From contig CM048842.1 in NCBI GenBank assembly GCA_026545765.1, positions 22,904,667-22,968,666 of the forward strand: a stretch of 64,000 nucleotides of DNA, given 5' to 3'. Shown in pieces: positions 1 through 9,621 of this stretch (positions within the stretch are counted from its first letter, which is position 1; each line of letters starts with the position of its first letter). The notes under the pieces are model-generated. The model saw nothing but the letters and a program-made list of their open reading frames with translations. It was not told the origin of the DNA and did not search any database. The translations under genes and the position numbers were made by a program. The DNA is from Plantago major. Taxonomy: Eukaryota > Streptophyta > Magnoliopsida > Lamiales > Plantaginaceae.

Positions 1-47
1 TTGAAAAACTTTGTTATAATTTAACTTCTCATTTGGTATCACTGCAG

Positions 48-2979
48 CTGCAATTAACAATCCATATACAAATTATAGACTGTTCCGGAATCCAAGAGCC
101 AGAAGTGAGGGAAGCTTAATGCAGTTATCCGACTTTTTGGCATTTGCTAATAATGCATCTTCTGTTTCTGGAGTATTAATCGGCATAGAGGTGAGTATAG
201 CAAATGCAAATCCTGAGTCTCCATTGCAACACAAATGCAAATTATTAGATATTTATATATAATTCACGTCTGAGAGCATGCACTTGTGCTAATAGTGCTA
301 ATAAACAAAGTGTCGGATGTAGAAGGATTAGATATGCTGTGTGCCTGCATATATCCTCTAAATTAGTAAGCTACAGTGTTGGAGATGGCTCAAGAGACAA
401 AAATATACCCCAAAAAAAGGTAATATTGGCATAAAAATACAGAGTTGTGGGAAGCTTCTTATAATAGATCCACTGAGGACGAGTCTTGTTTAATCATGGT
501 GAAAAATACTACTGCAACTCAGACTATCATAACTTGCATTATAGTCAAGTTCGGTCATAATAGAAGTATGATGCAAGCTTCATTATAGTCTAGTGCTCTG
601 TATATGTTTTATAAACTCACAAAACATTAGAATCCAAATTATCCTAGTCCTAATTCCTAACCAGTTTGCTATAAAAGAAGCTAAGTGGTTTCTTGTGATT
701 CGTAGCATTAAGGTATCAAAACTGGTACAACATTCTGAGCTTGGCATACGAGTATCTCTTAGATTGGTCCTGGGTGTCTCGAGATTTATTCCAGTCAACA
801 TCTTCTTTATTTCTGCATAGTTATATATAATTATATATCTTGGTTCAGTATCAAGTGGCAATAAGTCAAAAAAATGAAATTCCTTTTGTGGCATCTTAGG
901 TGAGACTATGCAGCTTATCTAGGAGTTCTTTTTCAAAGGTCTTGCACTGAACTTCCTCATAACCATCCTGCAGAATATCTGTTTGCTGTTTCTATTACTC
1001 CACCTGTTTCTTCTCTCTATGACTTGAAAGGATAAAAATCATCTGTGAAAAGGATGTTGCTAACACTCTGATCTAGAAGGCATCTTATTGTTTTTCTCGT
1101 GTCACAGAATGCTCCCTACTTGGCTGCAAATCAGGGATTAGGTGTCATAGATGCTGTTCTGAATGCATTAAGCACTGCTGGATACAATAATCAGACCGCC
1201 AAAAGGGTTCTTATTAAATCTAGTGATAGTGCAGTCTTGTCAACTTTTAGAAGCAGGAGCAATTATGAGCGTGTTTTCGTGATTGCTGAGGATGTCAGTG
1301 ACACCACTAACTCGACAATTGCCGAGATAAGAAGATTTGCAAGTTCAGTTGTCGTCTCAAAAGAATCTGTCTTTCCTGAAGATGCGGCTTTTCTCACTGG
1401 TCAGACAGACATCGTACCCAAGCTGCAGGCATTCAATCTCCCAGTCTATGTGCAATTTTTCAGAAATGAGTTTGTAGCTCAACCATGGGATTTCTTCTCT
1501 GACCCATATATGGAACTTAACACACACGTTTCTGTTATGGCGATTAATGGGGTCGTAACGGACTTCCCTGCCACAGCTACTAGATACAAAAGTAAGTTCA
1601 CTAAATGCTTATATTTATTTCTCTTCCTTAATATCTAACATTATTTTAGTTACATTGACCTTGTAAGGACAAATAGTGGTAGTGCATCTTGGTATTTCAG
1701 GTATTCAGGGCTTTTTAAGAGCACTGTAAGTAGCTTCTAAAAGCACCTGAGCATATGCTCCTGTGGCTTCTACTTATTTTGCCATATAAAAGGCCAAGCA
1801 GAAGCTAAAACCCACTTTCGCAAATACTGGAAAAGAGCTTATAAAGCTTAAACAAACTTAAATTCTTCATCAGACAACTTCTTAATATTTGTGTAGCAAC
1901 CATGTGAGAATTCTTTGGGATTTTTTTATCAACTTATCGCCAAGTTCATGATGAATTGTCATGTACGTGTACTTTCTAGTTTCTAGAACATGAACTTATT
2001 TGTTGGTCTTTCAGTCATTGTAGAAAATCCAACATTCTAACCTGAAATATTTTTAATTCGTGTCCTATCCAATTTGTCATTTGCCCTTTTTTTGTGAAAA
2101 TGTGAGGACACCTATATTTCCTTGAAAAATTATGATGTGGTCCCATATATAAGAATAAAATAGTTTGAGGATCTCTCATATATGCAGCAACATTTATATC
2201 ATCACCTAAATTTTGGTGTGCCACCCTTACTTTAGGAGGCCTGACAATTGGGTAGCTTTCACGTGTTCGAACGTTTCAGCCTATATTTGAGATGGAGCTA
2301 CACTTTAGGGATCCTGCAAAGTTGCAAGGCCAATTTTATGTACACCCATCCCCTGAAATTAGAAGCCTCATGTGCTAAGCTAACAAGTGTGTTTTCATCT
2401 GCCTAATATGTATCGTAGGAAAGTACTCCATTGCATGCCAAATGTCATACTATTCTATTTATGTATGTCCCAATTCAAATGTCTCATTTCCTTTCTTGAC
2501 ATAATTTACACCCATGTGCATATATTCCCACTCTTTGGCACTATACCTTAATCTCCATTCTGAAAAACAAATGCGACATATGATCTGGGACGGAGGGAGT
2601 ATAAATTTGATTTGCAACGAGTATAACATGACACTATTGATTGATCTAATCATCTGACCTTCTCTTCTAAAAATTTACAGGGAATCGGTGCTTAGGTTAT
2701 AGGGTGCCACCTCTATACATGTCTCCTGTTATGCCCGGTGCTCTTCTTCCGATAATGTCTCCTCAGAGTTTGCCTCCAGCTGAGGCTCCAAACCCCGTCC
2801 TAACAGAAAGTGACGTCGTGGATCCTCCTCTTCCACCTGTTACGGCCAGGCGCCCTACCGGATCCGGTGATGGTAATACGACAGCAGAAGGTCCAACTCC
2901 AGGAAATGGACAGGCTACGCTCCTGTCAAGCACCAGTGTCAGTATCGTTTCTCTTCTTGTGATAGCTCTTATGCTATAA
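48..2979 (+). CDS. GDPDL: 3' part of a GDPDL (SHV3-like) GPI-anchored glycerophosphodiester phosphodiesterase-like gene
   Basis: Three exons are visible: 48-190 (gtgagt donor), 1108-1591 (gtaagt donor) and 2681-2979 (TAA stop); the gene continues upstream of the window. Joined, they read through in frame and give the C-terminal half of the second GDPD-like domain. Recognisable stretches are PYLAANQGLGVIDAVL, SSVVVSKESVFPE, LTGQTD and VYVQFFRNEF, then the family tail SPQSLPPAEAPNPVLTE and PPLPPVT. The last about 25 residues are a small-residue stretch followed by a hydrophobic tail (SIVSLLVIALML), as expected of a GPI-anchor signal. Known members of this plant family sit at the plasma membrane/cell wall and affect cellulose and pectin organisation and root-hair shape; the second GDPD domain is usually catalytically degenerate. 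No frameshift or stop is seen. The 917-bp and 1089-bp introns hold no other gene; the second carries a Stowaway-like MITE. Confidence 0.9.
2426..2599. mobile_element. Stowaway-like MITE in the last GDPDL intron
   Basis: The 174-bp segment begins CTCC and ends CGGAGGGAG, the inverse of the CTCCCTCCGTCCC terminus typical of Stowaway (Tc1/mariner-derived) MITEs. It is flanked by TA at 2424-2425 and 2600-2601. The left terminus is diverged. There is no coding capacity. It lies wholly inside an intron, 81 bp before the final acceptor. Confidence 0.65.
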
Positions 2980-3465
2980 TCTGGTTGATGCACAAATATC
3001 GATTGTGTACTGTTTATATTGAGGTTGTTGGATTTGTGGAATGGAGTTTCTGACATGTAGTTTGTATCACACAATTGAGACCTTGGAGTGGTTCACTGTA
3101 CTTGTGGATCTGGCTCTTTGGATTGTTGCGGATCGGCTGTATTTGTTTGGGGGGTTACACTGCAGTTTTAGGAAATGAGCGTAGATGGGTGTAATATATT
3201 CTTTATATTGACGGATTATGTTCTCTTTCATGGTGTAAATTTTGTTTGAAGTATAATTATTTGTTGTGTATGCAAAATAAATTCATTTGACGCTCAGGAT
3301 CTTTTCAATTCCCTTGTGTAAGTAGTACCTGTTTTCTTATCAGAGCCAGGTTTTTGTGTATCCATGGTGGCACAAAAGTTGAATAACACATCGGATCTCG
3401 AAATTGGAGCTGGATGTTTCGGAGATTCGATTGGAATTGTTATGCGTGATATGTATGATTATTAT
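2980..3465 (+). other. GDPDL 3' UTR and short intergenic spacer
   Basis: AT-rich sequence after the TAA at 2977-2979. A canonical AATAAA lies at 3276-3281, about 300 bp after the stop, and is the best polyadenylation-signal candidate. Beyond about 3300 no gene is seen. The 9 bp GATTATTAT at 3457-3465 are the left target-site duplication of the MULE that follows. Confidence 0.55.
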
Positions 3466-3643
3466 ACTAAGTCTCATAAAAATCCTACTACATTTGAAGA
3501 GTCCAGAGAGATTCCTATATTTTACATAAAATTGTCTATGTTTAAGGTTCGTCCATTTTGCCCATATTTTCTTGCGGATCCTTTCTCACAGGTCGAATGT
3601 TTGGATCTGGATCTGGGTCGAGCGGTTAATGTCCCATATTCAG

Positions 3644-3652
3644 TATAAAAAG
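3644..3652 (+). promoter_or_regulatory. TATA-box-like TATAAAAAG inside MULE copy 1
   Basis: Follows a short GGATCTGGATCTGGGTCGAG stretch and precedes a pyrimidine-rich leader. The equivalent position in copy 3 (39110-39117) also has TATAAAAGG after a GGGTCGAG context, so the promoter-like block is shared by the family and may be a captured host promoter. Confidence 0.4.
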
Positions 3653-4539
3653 CCCTTTTTCACTTTATTTCCTTTTTTATTCCATTAATTCCTCTTCTCA
3701 TTGTAGTGTTCAGACGTTTTCTCTCAAATCGGTTCTTTGCAAATCTATTCAATTCTCACTTTGAGATTCACTTTTCCGTCGGAAATTCTTCCGTTTCTCT
3801 TTCCTTTGCATCGATTTCCTTCGTTTTCAGCTTTGTGATCAAATTATGACCTGTGTAGTTAGGATTTGGGAGTTTTCTGCTGTGTTAATTCACCCCATCT
3901 TCGGTTTGCTGTGAGTTCAAAGAAGGAAACCGTCGAGGAGTACGAGAATTAGGTGGTGGAGAAGGATACAAGTGGTTCTACTCAAGGCGAAGCTGAAAAG
4001 TTGGAAGAAGATGAAGCTGAAGGAATGTTGTTGGTTCGATTTTGCTAATTCAAGTTGAAGATGCTCAGATTCTCATCATTGTTTTCCGATTTGGTATGCT
4101 TGTTTATTATTCGATCTTTTTTTTTTTTTTTTTCAGTTTTGATGTTCGATTTGCATCTCATCATCTCCGTTTTGGTTTCATTCTACTATTTTAACTTGCA
4201 TATTCTCCGTTTTAGATTTGTTTGAATCGAACTTGTGGACTGATTGTTTATGAAGTGAAAATGGATGCAAATGTACATAACTTGCTAGATTATAATCATG
4301 TTGGATGTAGATTATACATTACCTGAAAATTATGGAAATTAAGGCCAGTGAGAGACGGCATGATAATGTTAGAATTGATTTTGCAATGAAGTAGTAGATT
4401 TATTTTTTGTTTCGTGTGAATTTTGTGTCACTTGACTTGAGGTTATGGATTGTTCATATGAAAATTTGTGAATTATTGCCGGATTGAAATCGTTCCAGTA
4501 AGTTGAGATACAAACATTCAACATTCATACCAGTACCTT

Positions 4540-4655
4540 GATTTAGTACTGGAGTAGGCTAGCTAGTTAGATTCCACTACTTTGAAGCGTAAGTGTAGAT
4601 TTAGTACTGGAGTAGGCTAGCTAGTAAGATTCCACTACTTTGAAGCGTAAGTGTA
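4540..4655. repeat. 58-bp tandem duplication inside MULE copy 1
   Basis: Two near-identical 58-bp units (4540-4597, 4598-4655), each starting GATTTAGTACTGGAGTAGGC. The duplication is not seen in copies 2 or 3, so it is private to this copy. Confidence 0.8.
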
Positions 4656-5030
4656 GGAATTTGCTTGTGCTTAGAGAAGCTCTAAATGAAGGCAATCTGA
4701 ACTTGACCATACATTGCAAATTTTGTATAAATGGTCTATGTTTCAGTAGAAATTTTCTATGTTGTTCGTTGTTGCTGATTTAGTTTTTTGATGTTTTTTG
4801 TTGTATATCTTAGCTTTTTGTGTGAAATTGTCTAGTTTTGAACATATATTGTCTAGTTTTTATGTAAATACCTTATGTTTTAGCTTTTAACACATATGGT
4901 CTAGTTTTTAACAATATTTGTCTAGTTTTTCATGTTATATCTTTCTGTTGTGCAGTTGCGTTGAACTGTCTAGTTTTTAGTATGTATTGTCTAGTTTTTA
5001 TGTAAGTTGAAAAAGATAGAAGTAAAGAAA

Positions 5031-5156
5031 GTTGCTGATGAAAAAGCTTCTTGAGGATCTAAGAGATCTGCTGCTGATGATGATTTTGAAGAGGGTGGAT
5101 TGGATGATTTGAAGAAGAATGCTCTGAAAAAACTAAAGCAATCGAAGAAAAATTAG
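5031..5156 (+). pseudogene. Lysine/aspartate-rich coding remnant in MULE copy 1
   Basis: The frame gives a short segment with DDDFEEGGLDDLKKNALKK and a TAG stop, broken by a TGA near its start. Copy 3 has an almost identical segment at 40351-40452 without that stop. It looks like the terminal exon of a small charged protein, captured or ancestral to the family. I do not recognise its source. No transposase motif is present. Confidence 0.45.
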
Positions 5157-5539
5157 TGTCTAGTTTTGTAACTGAATTGTCTATTTTTGTAAATGAATTA
5201 TTTAGTTTTAATACTTGTCTAGAAATTTACTCACTCAGTGTAACATAATTGTTTATATTGTCTAGTTTTTACATTATATTGTCTAGTTTATGAAATGAAT
5301 TCTCTAGTTTTTACAAGATATTAAATTTACATTATATTGTCTAGTTTTTACATTATATTGTCTAGTTTTTACTTGACCCGTTTTTAATGAATCCGGGTCA
5401 AAAGATCCGCGAAAAACCATCAGAAGCCATGTCGAGAACAAATGTATAATTGTCTAGTTTTAACGTTTGAAGGGGACTTTCGAGACTCTCCTATATATAG
5501 GGGTCTCTCGCAAAACGGACTCTGATTATTATATGATAT

Positions 5540-7186
5540 ACAAAGTCTTATAAAAGTATTACTCATTTGTGAGAGTCCAGAAAGTCCACCTAGTTTCACA
5601 TAAAAATTGTCTATTTTATATTTGTCAATTTTAATATTTTTTTGCGGATTTGGATTGAGGGTGTATTTTTTAAGAATTGGATCCGAATCCGGATCCGAAA
5701 ACGGTTTTAGTATAAGAGATCAATTTTTTAGGGTTTTCTTTCACTTTCTTCATTTCCTTCTTAATGTTTCTCTCTCTATCTTCCAAACTCTTTCTCTATC
5801 TCTAAAACCACCACCCAACCACCAATAAATCCACCGTAACTCCGTCGTTTGACCACCAATACTAAATCCGATCTACCTTTCTATCGGTTTCGTTTTTCTG
5901 TTTTGTCGACTTTCAAAATTGTTGACCAGACTTCGAAGCTTTCCGGTTGTCATCTCCGGTGAATCTCCGATTACTCAACACACATAAGTCATTACCTTGT
6001 CGTTTCCTTGATTTTCAGGTCACTTATGTTTTTCCCGATTTCGTTTAGTTTTTTGTATAAATGGTCTACATTTTAGTCGAAATTATCTAGTTTGTCCAGT
6101 GTTAGTTTAAATGTATATATGATATTTCGAATGAGTATCCATGCGTTTTATATGCTTTAATTTAGTAATTTTCTATATTTTGGTAAAAATTGTCTAATTT
6201 TTTGTATAAATGACCTATGTTTTAGTAGAAATTGTCTATTTGTTCTTTGTTGTTGGTTTATTGTGAAAAGATAGATGCGTTGTATATTGTCTAGTTTTTT
6301 GTATAAATGGTCTATGTTTTACTATAAATTGTCTAGTTTTTTTGTATAACTGGTCTATGTTTTAGTAGAAATTGTCTATGTTGTTCGTTGTTGCTGGTTT
6401 AGTTTTTTGTATAAATTGTCTATGTTTTACTATAAATTGTCTAGTTTTTTTGTATATATAAATGGTCTATGTTTTAGTAGAAATTGTCTATGTTTTAGTA
6501 TAAATTGTCTATGATATTTCTTATTGCTGGTTTAGTTTTTTGTATAAATTGTCTATGTTTTACTATAAGTTGTTAGTCTTTTTGTATAAATGGTCTATGT
6601 TTATGTATAAATTGTATATGTTTTTTGATGTTTTGTTGTATATATTAGGTTTTCCTAAAATGGGTGGTCGAACACAAAAATTGATTGGTCACAAAAATTA
6701 AGACGTTGTGGAAGAAGGGGTCGACGAACAAGTGAAGAGTGTGAAGAAATCTATTTTGTAGATGTATTAAATGTTTTTGAAAAGACATATATATTTTTAT
6801 AGGTTGTAAATTTTTGATTTTTTAAATTATTTTGTGTACTGAAATTCATTGGTTGACGAATGAAATTAAAGTTCATGCTTATTTTTTTTAAATATTGTGT
6901 TTTGATTGGATAAATAGGTTGTTACTAATGTCTGCATGCTAAACATAGACAATTTCATGATAAACATAGACAATTTGATGATAAACCTAGACAATTTAAT
7001 GTAAAAATCAACATATGTGGATTTGGATGAACATTGATGAGCTGAGTAAGTTTTTTTTAAAAAAAAAATTGTGGACCCACGAAAAATCAGATTGTCTAGT
7101 TTTTAGGGTAAATTGTCTATGTTTGTCTGTTATAGAAGATTTTCGGGACTCTCCAATATGTAGGAGTCTCTCGCAAGACAGGCTCT
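5540..7186. mobile_element. Non-autonomous MULE-like element, copy 2
   Basis: A 1647-bp element starting ACAAAGTCTTATAAAAG and ending TCGCAAGACAGGCTCT. The flanking 9-mers are ATATGATAT (5531-5539) and ATGTGATAT (7187-7195), 8/9 matching. It lies next to copy 1; the two target duplications overlap by 2 bp. The interior carries many TTGTCTAGTTTTT / GGTCTATGTTTTAGTAG motifs (6040-6610), the inverse ACATAGACAATT motif at 6945-6995, and a different captured-looking leader (5740-5990). A small Met-initiated frame at 6660 (MGGRTQKLIGHKN) and an acidic/lysine-rich tail near 6705-6762 may be coding relics. Confidence 0.65.
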
Positions 7187-7212
7187 ATGTGATATAGTTG
7201 TACAATTCTGTT

Positions 7213-7607
7213 GCGGAAGGTGATTCAACATTTACCAGTAACCGCAAATCAAACACCCAATATAGTTATTTGATTCGAAGCTTGCGAGTAGCTAAAATTT
7301 AAATAACGAACGTTAGTATATTTGTTTCCTTGTGATTGCAAGTAGCCTTGGATTCGTTGATATACTTAAAGTACATAATCGATTCTTGTGCATGCGAGTT
7401 GCCTTGAATGATTATATATATAATCATTATCAATACGTGGTGGTGGTGGTTATGATGCGAGTTCATAATCACCTAGTCGATGTATGTGATAAACGATGTG
7501 TGTTAACTTAATTAATGTATTAATCAGGCTACCGTGGTGAATCATTTATCTTTCGATTTGATAAACTCATTCATAGATTATGCGAGTTAATATGTGAATG
7601 GGTGTTT
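7213..7607. other. Series of hairpins with a shared TGCGAGT loop, function unknown
   Basis: TGCGAGT occurs at 7283-7289, 7393-7399, 7456-7462 and 7581-7587, and TGCAAGT at 7337-7343. Each exact copy is centred in an inverted repeat with its own arms: AGCT/AGCT plus GTTATTT/AAATAAC; GCA/TGC plus AATCGATTC/GAATGATT; GGTGGTTATGA/TCATAATCACC (11 bp, one G-T); ATTCATAGATTA/TAATATGTGAAT (one mismatch). The TGCAAGT copy has only distal arms GTATAT/ATATAC. Spacing is 54, 56, 63 and 125 bp. AAACACCCA (7251-7259) and TGGGTGTTT (7599-7607) enclose the set, and a further TTGCGG/CCGCAA stem precedes it. There is no ORF. The arms differ between hairpins while the loop is kept, which suggests selection on structure plus loop. 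Confidence 0.6.
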
Positions 7608-8236
7608 TATGGGAAAAACATGTGCAAAAATTTACAAAAGGTCACCATGCACACGTTCCGCGATGCGATTTCGTTCAGCATAAATACTCGCCGTATGCTC
7701 ATGATCCTTGAACTTGAATCCCGCTTGCATTGTCGAATTTATCTCTTTTAACAACTCACATAGTATTTCGTCTTACTTACAAAATTGAAAAAACCGACAA
7801 GTAACAACCCTACATAAATGTAGAATTAGATACCAAGGACACAAAAACATTGCAATAAGGACTAGATGTGAGGACGTTTTGGCATCTCGTCGTCAACCAT
7901 CGATCTTCTCCATTGTCAACAATCTCAAACTCTCTTCCAATATGGAGACCATCTGACACCTTCATCCCACAATCGGTTCGCATGTAGGGTGGAGGATAAC
8001 AACGGTTTAGTAATTTAAATGCTATACCATAGTACAACTATATGTGCATTATGTGTATGTACTGTCCCAACAATATATTCAAACATCATGTGGCACTATA
8101 TGAAGATGAAAGCAGAAATGACCAGTACTAATGACTGTTTTGGCTAACGATTGAATCATGAATATCAGGTGTTTTTAACTGGATATTTTTATTTTCATCA
8201 GGTGTTTTTAACTGCGAATTTTTTATTTTAATCTGT
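7608..8236. other. Gene-free spacer
   Basis: I see no supported gene, RNA or element end here. Short frames on both strands have no recognisable domain. An 'ATCAGGTGTTTTTAACTG' phrase occurs twice near 8165-8220, a small local duplication. Confidence 0.4.
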
Positions 8237-8659
8237 TGTAGCGCCCATAATTTTAAAAACATGAACTAAGGAAAATATGACTCGCGCTAGTTTGTGAACT
8301 TGTAACTTTGACGAACTTGAATTATAAAAAATTTAAAACGTTACTAGACGCCTTGCGCATCAAAAGACTTGAAATGAAATTCTTTATACTAAACAGTGAA
8401 CTAATAAAATAATGCAGCGGAATTGCATGAATCTTTAAACATTAAATTACAGAGTCTTGAAAATGTTAAAGTGAAATGTTAAGGATCTTCTGATAATGAT
8501 CACTGCTCCAGCAACACTCGCCACTTCGATCAGCTCGGCTTCAAGTACCTAAAATTTATAATTTTAGCAAGGGGTCAGCCGTGGCCACTGGCTGAGAAAA
8601 CTCCATGCACGTGCCATGACCTAAAGTTCTATCACTACAAGAATTCCTATGTTTAGCCA

Positions 8660-8905
8660 CGGTAAGTTAGCGACGAATCGCTAGCTCTAGCGACGGATAC
8701 TACTATCCGTCGCTAAATCTAACGACGGATACGACTATCCGTCGCTAGAGTTAGCGACGGATAGTCGTATCCGTCGCTAGAATAGTTGACCAAAATTTAA
8801 AGAAAATGAAAAAAGAAATTAAAAAAAGGAAAAATAAAAAGCTAGCGACGGATACGCCTATCCGTCGCTAATAGCGACGGATAGGTGTATCCGTCGCTAG
8901 CTTTT
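8660..8905. repeat. Left subterminal TAGCGACGGATA palindrome array
   Basis: Repeated AGCGACGGATA and its inverse TATCCGTCGCT, arranged as back-to-back palindromes (for example 8693-8714, 8741-8780 and 8843-8901). This matches the subterminal repeat architecture bound by TnpA-type proteins in CACTA elements. The binding role is inferred from the family. Confidence 0.75.
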
Positions 8906-9621
8906 CTAAACAAACGAGCAGAATGCTCGTCCTCTCCCCCATTTCTTCTTCTTCTTCCTCCATTCTTCTTCCTTTCTTCCTCCATTTCGCCCACATCGAA
9001 TCCCGTCCAAATCTCAACCATTTCGGCCATTCTTGGTGTCTATTCGAAGCTCGTGAGAGAAGGAGGTCAATTCTACCATCAATCTCAAATTTCATCCGCT
9101 ATTTTCTCCGAATTCGAAGGTAAACCTTACTTTTTAAAATTTAGGAATTTTGTTACTTTGGACTAATTTGAGCAATTGCATGTAAATGGAGAGTATGTAG
9201 TACTTAGTTTAGTTTATATTAGGTATTGTTTTACATATATTGATTGTCAATTTGGATTTTTAGTAGCTTGTTAATTAACTTTTGAGATGTGCAATTGTTT
9301 GAATTGTTAATTAGTATAATGTTAAGTATGTAGTAGTTTTGATTTAAGTATGTTACGTATGTAGTAGTTTTGATTTAAGTATGTTAAGTATGTAGTATGT
9401 TAAGTATGTTAATTAAGATGTGCAATTGTTTGATTTGATAAATTTATACATGTACTAGATTATAGATTATGAGAATTTAATGAAGTGTGTTGATACCATT
9501 TGGTGATTATAGATTATATGTATCTTAATTGTTATATGCTTGATTTTCCCATTACATGCCAATTCATGTCTTAATTTATACTAATACAATTTGTTTGTGT
9601 TTGTCATATGCTTTTTTGCAA

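Larger units (their letters stand above)
3466..5523. mobile_element. Non-autonomous MULE-like element, copy 1 (TTGTCTAG family)
   Basis: A 2058-bp element starting ACTAAGTCTCATAAAA and ending GCAAAACGGACTCT. A perfect 9-bp target-site duplication GATTATTAT (3457-3465 and 5524-5532) points to a Mutator-like element. The termini are diverged inverted repeats sharing GAGAGTCC about 30 bp in from each end. Inside are a TATA box (TATAAAAAG, 3644-3652), a pyrimidine-rich leader-like stretch, many copies of the motif TTGTCTAGTTTTT between about 4730 and 5460, and a short coding remnant at 5031-5156. There is no transposase, so it must be mobilised in trans. The 3' 130 bp are nearly identical in copies at 32.8 and 40.7 kb. 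Confidence 0.75.

Noticed and set aside
3364..3648. 94-codon plus-strand frame
   Set aside because: It runs across the MULE boundary and terminal repeat into the element's TATA box; no protein-like features.
7213..7607. CRISPR-like array reading of the TGCGAGT repeats
   Set aside because: The repeated unit is only 7 nt, spacing is irregular, and this is plant DNA; the pattern is hairpins, not repeat-spacer.
8842..9166. Overlapping R/E/G-rich and Ser/Pro-rich frames on both strands
   Set aside because: They come from a CTTCTT/TCCTCC-rich leader in the CACTA element; no splice links or domains.
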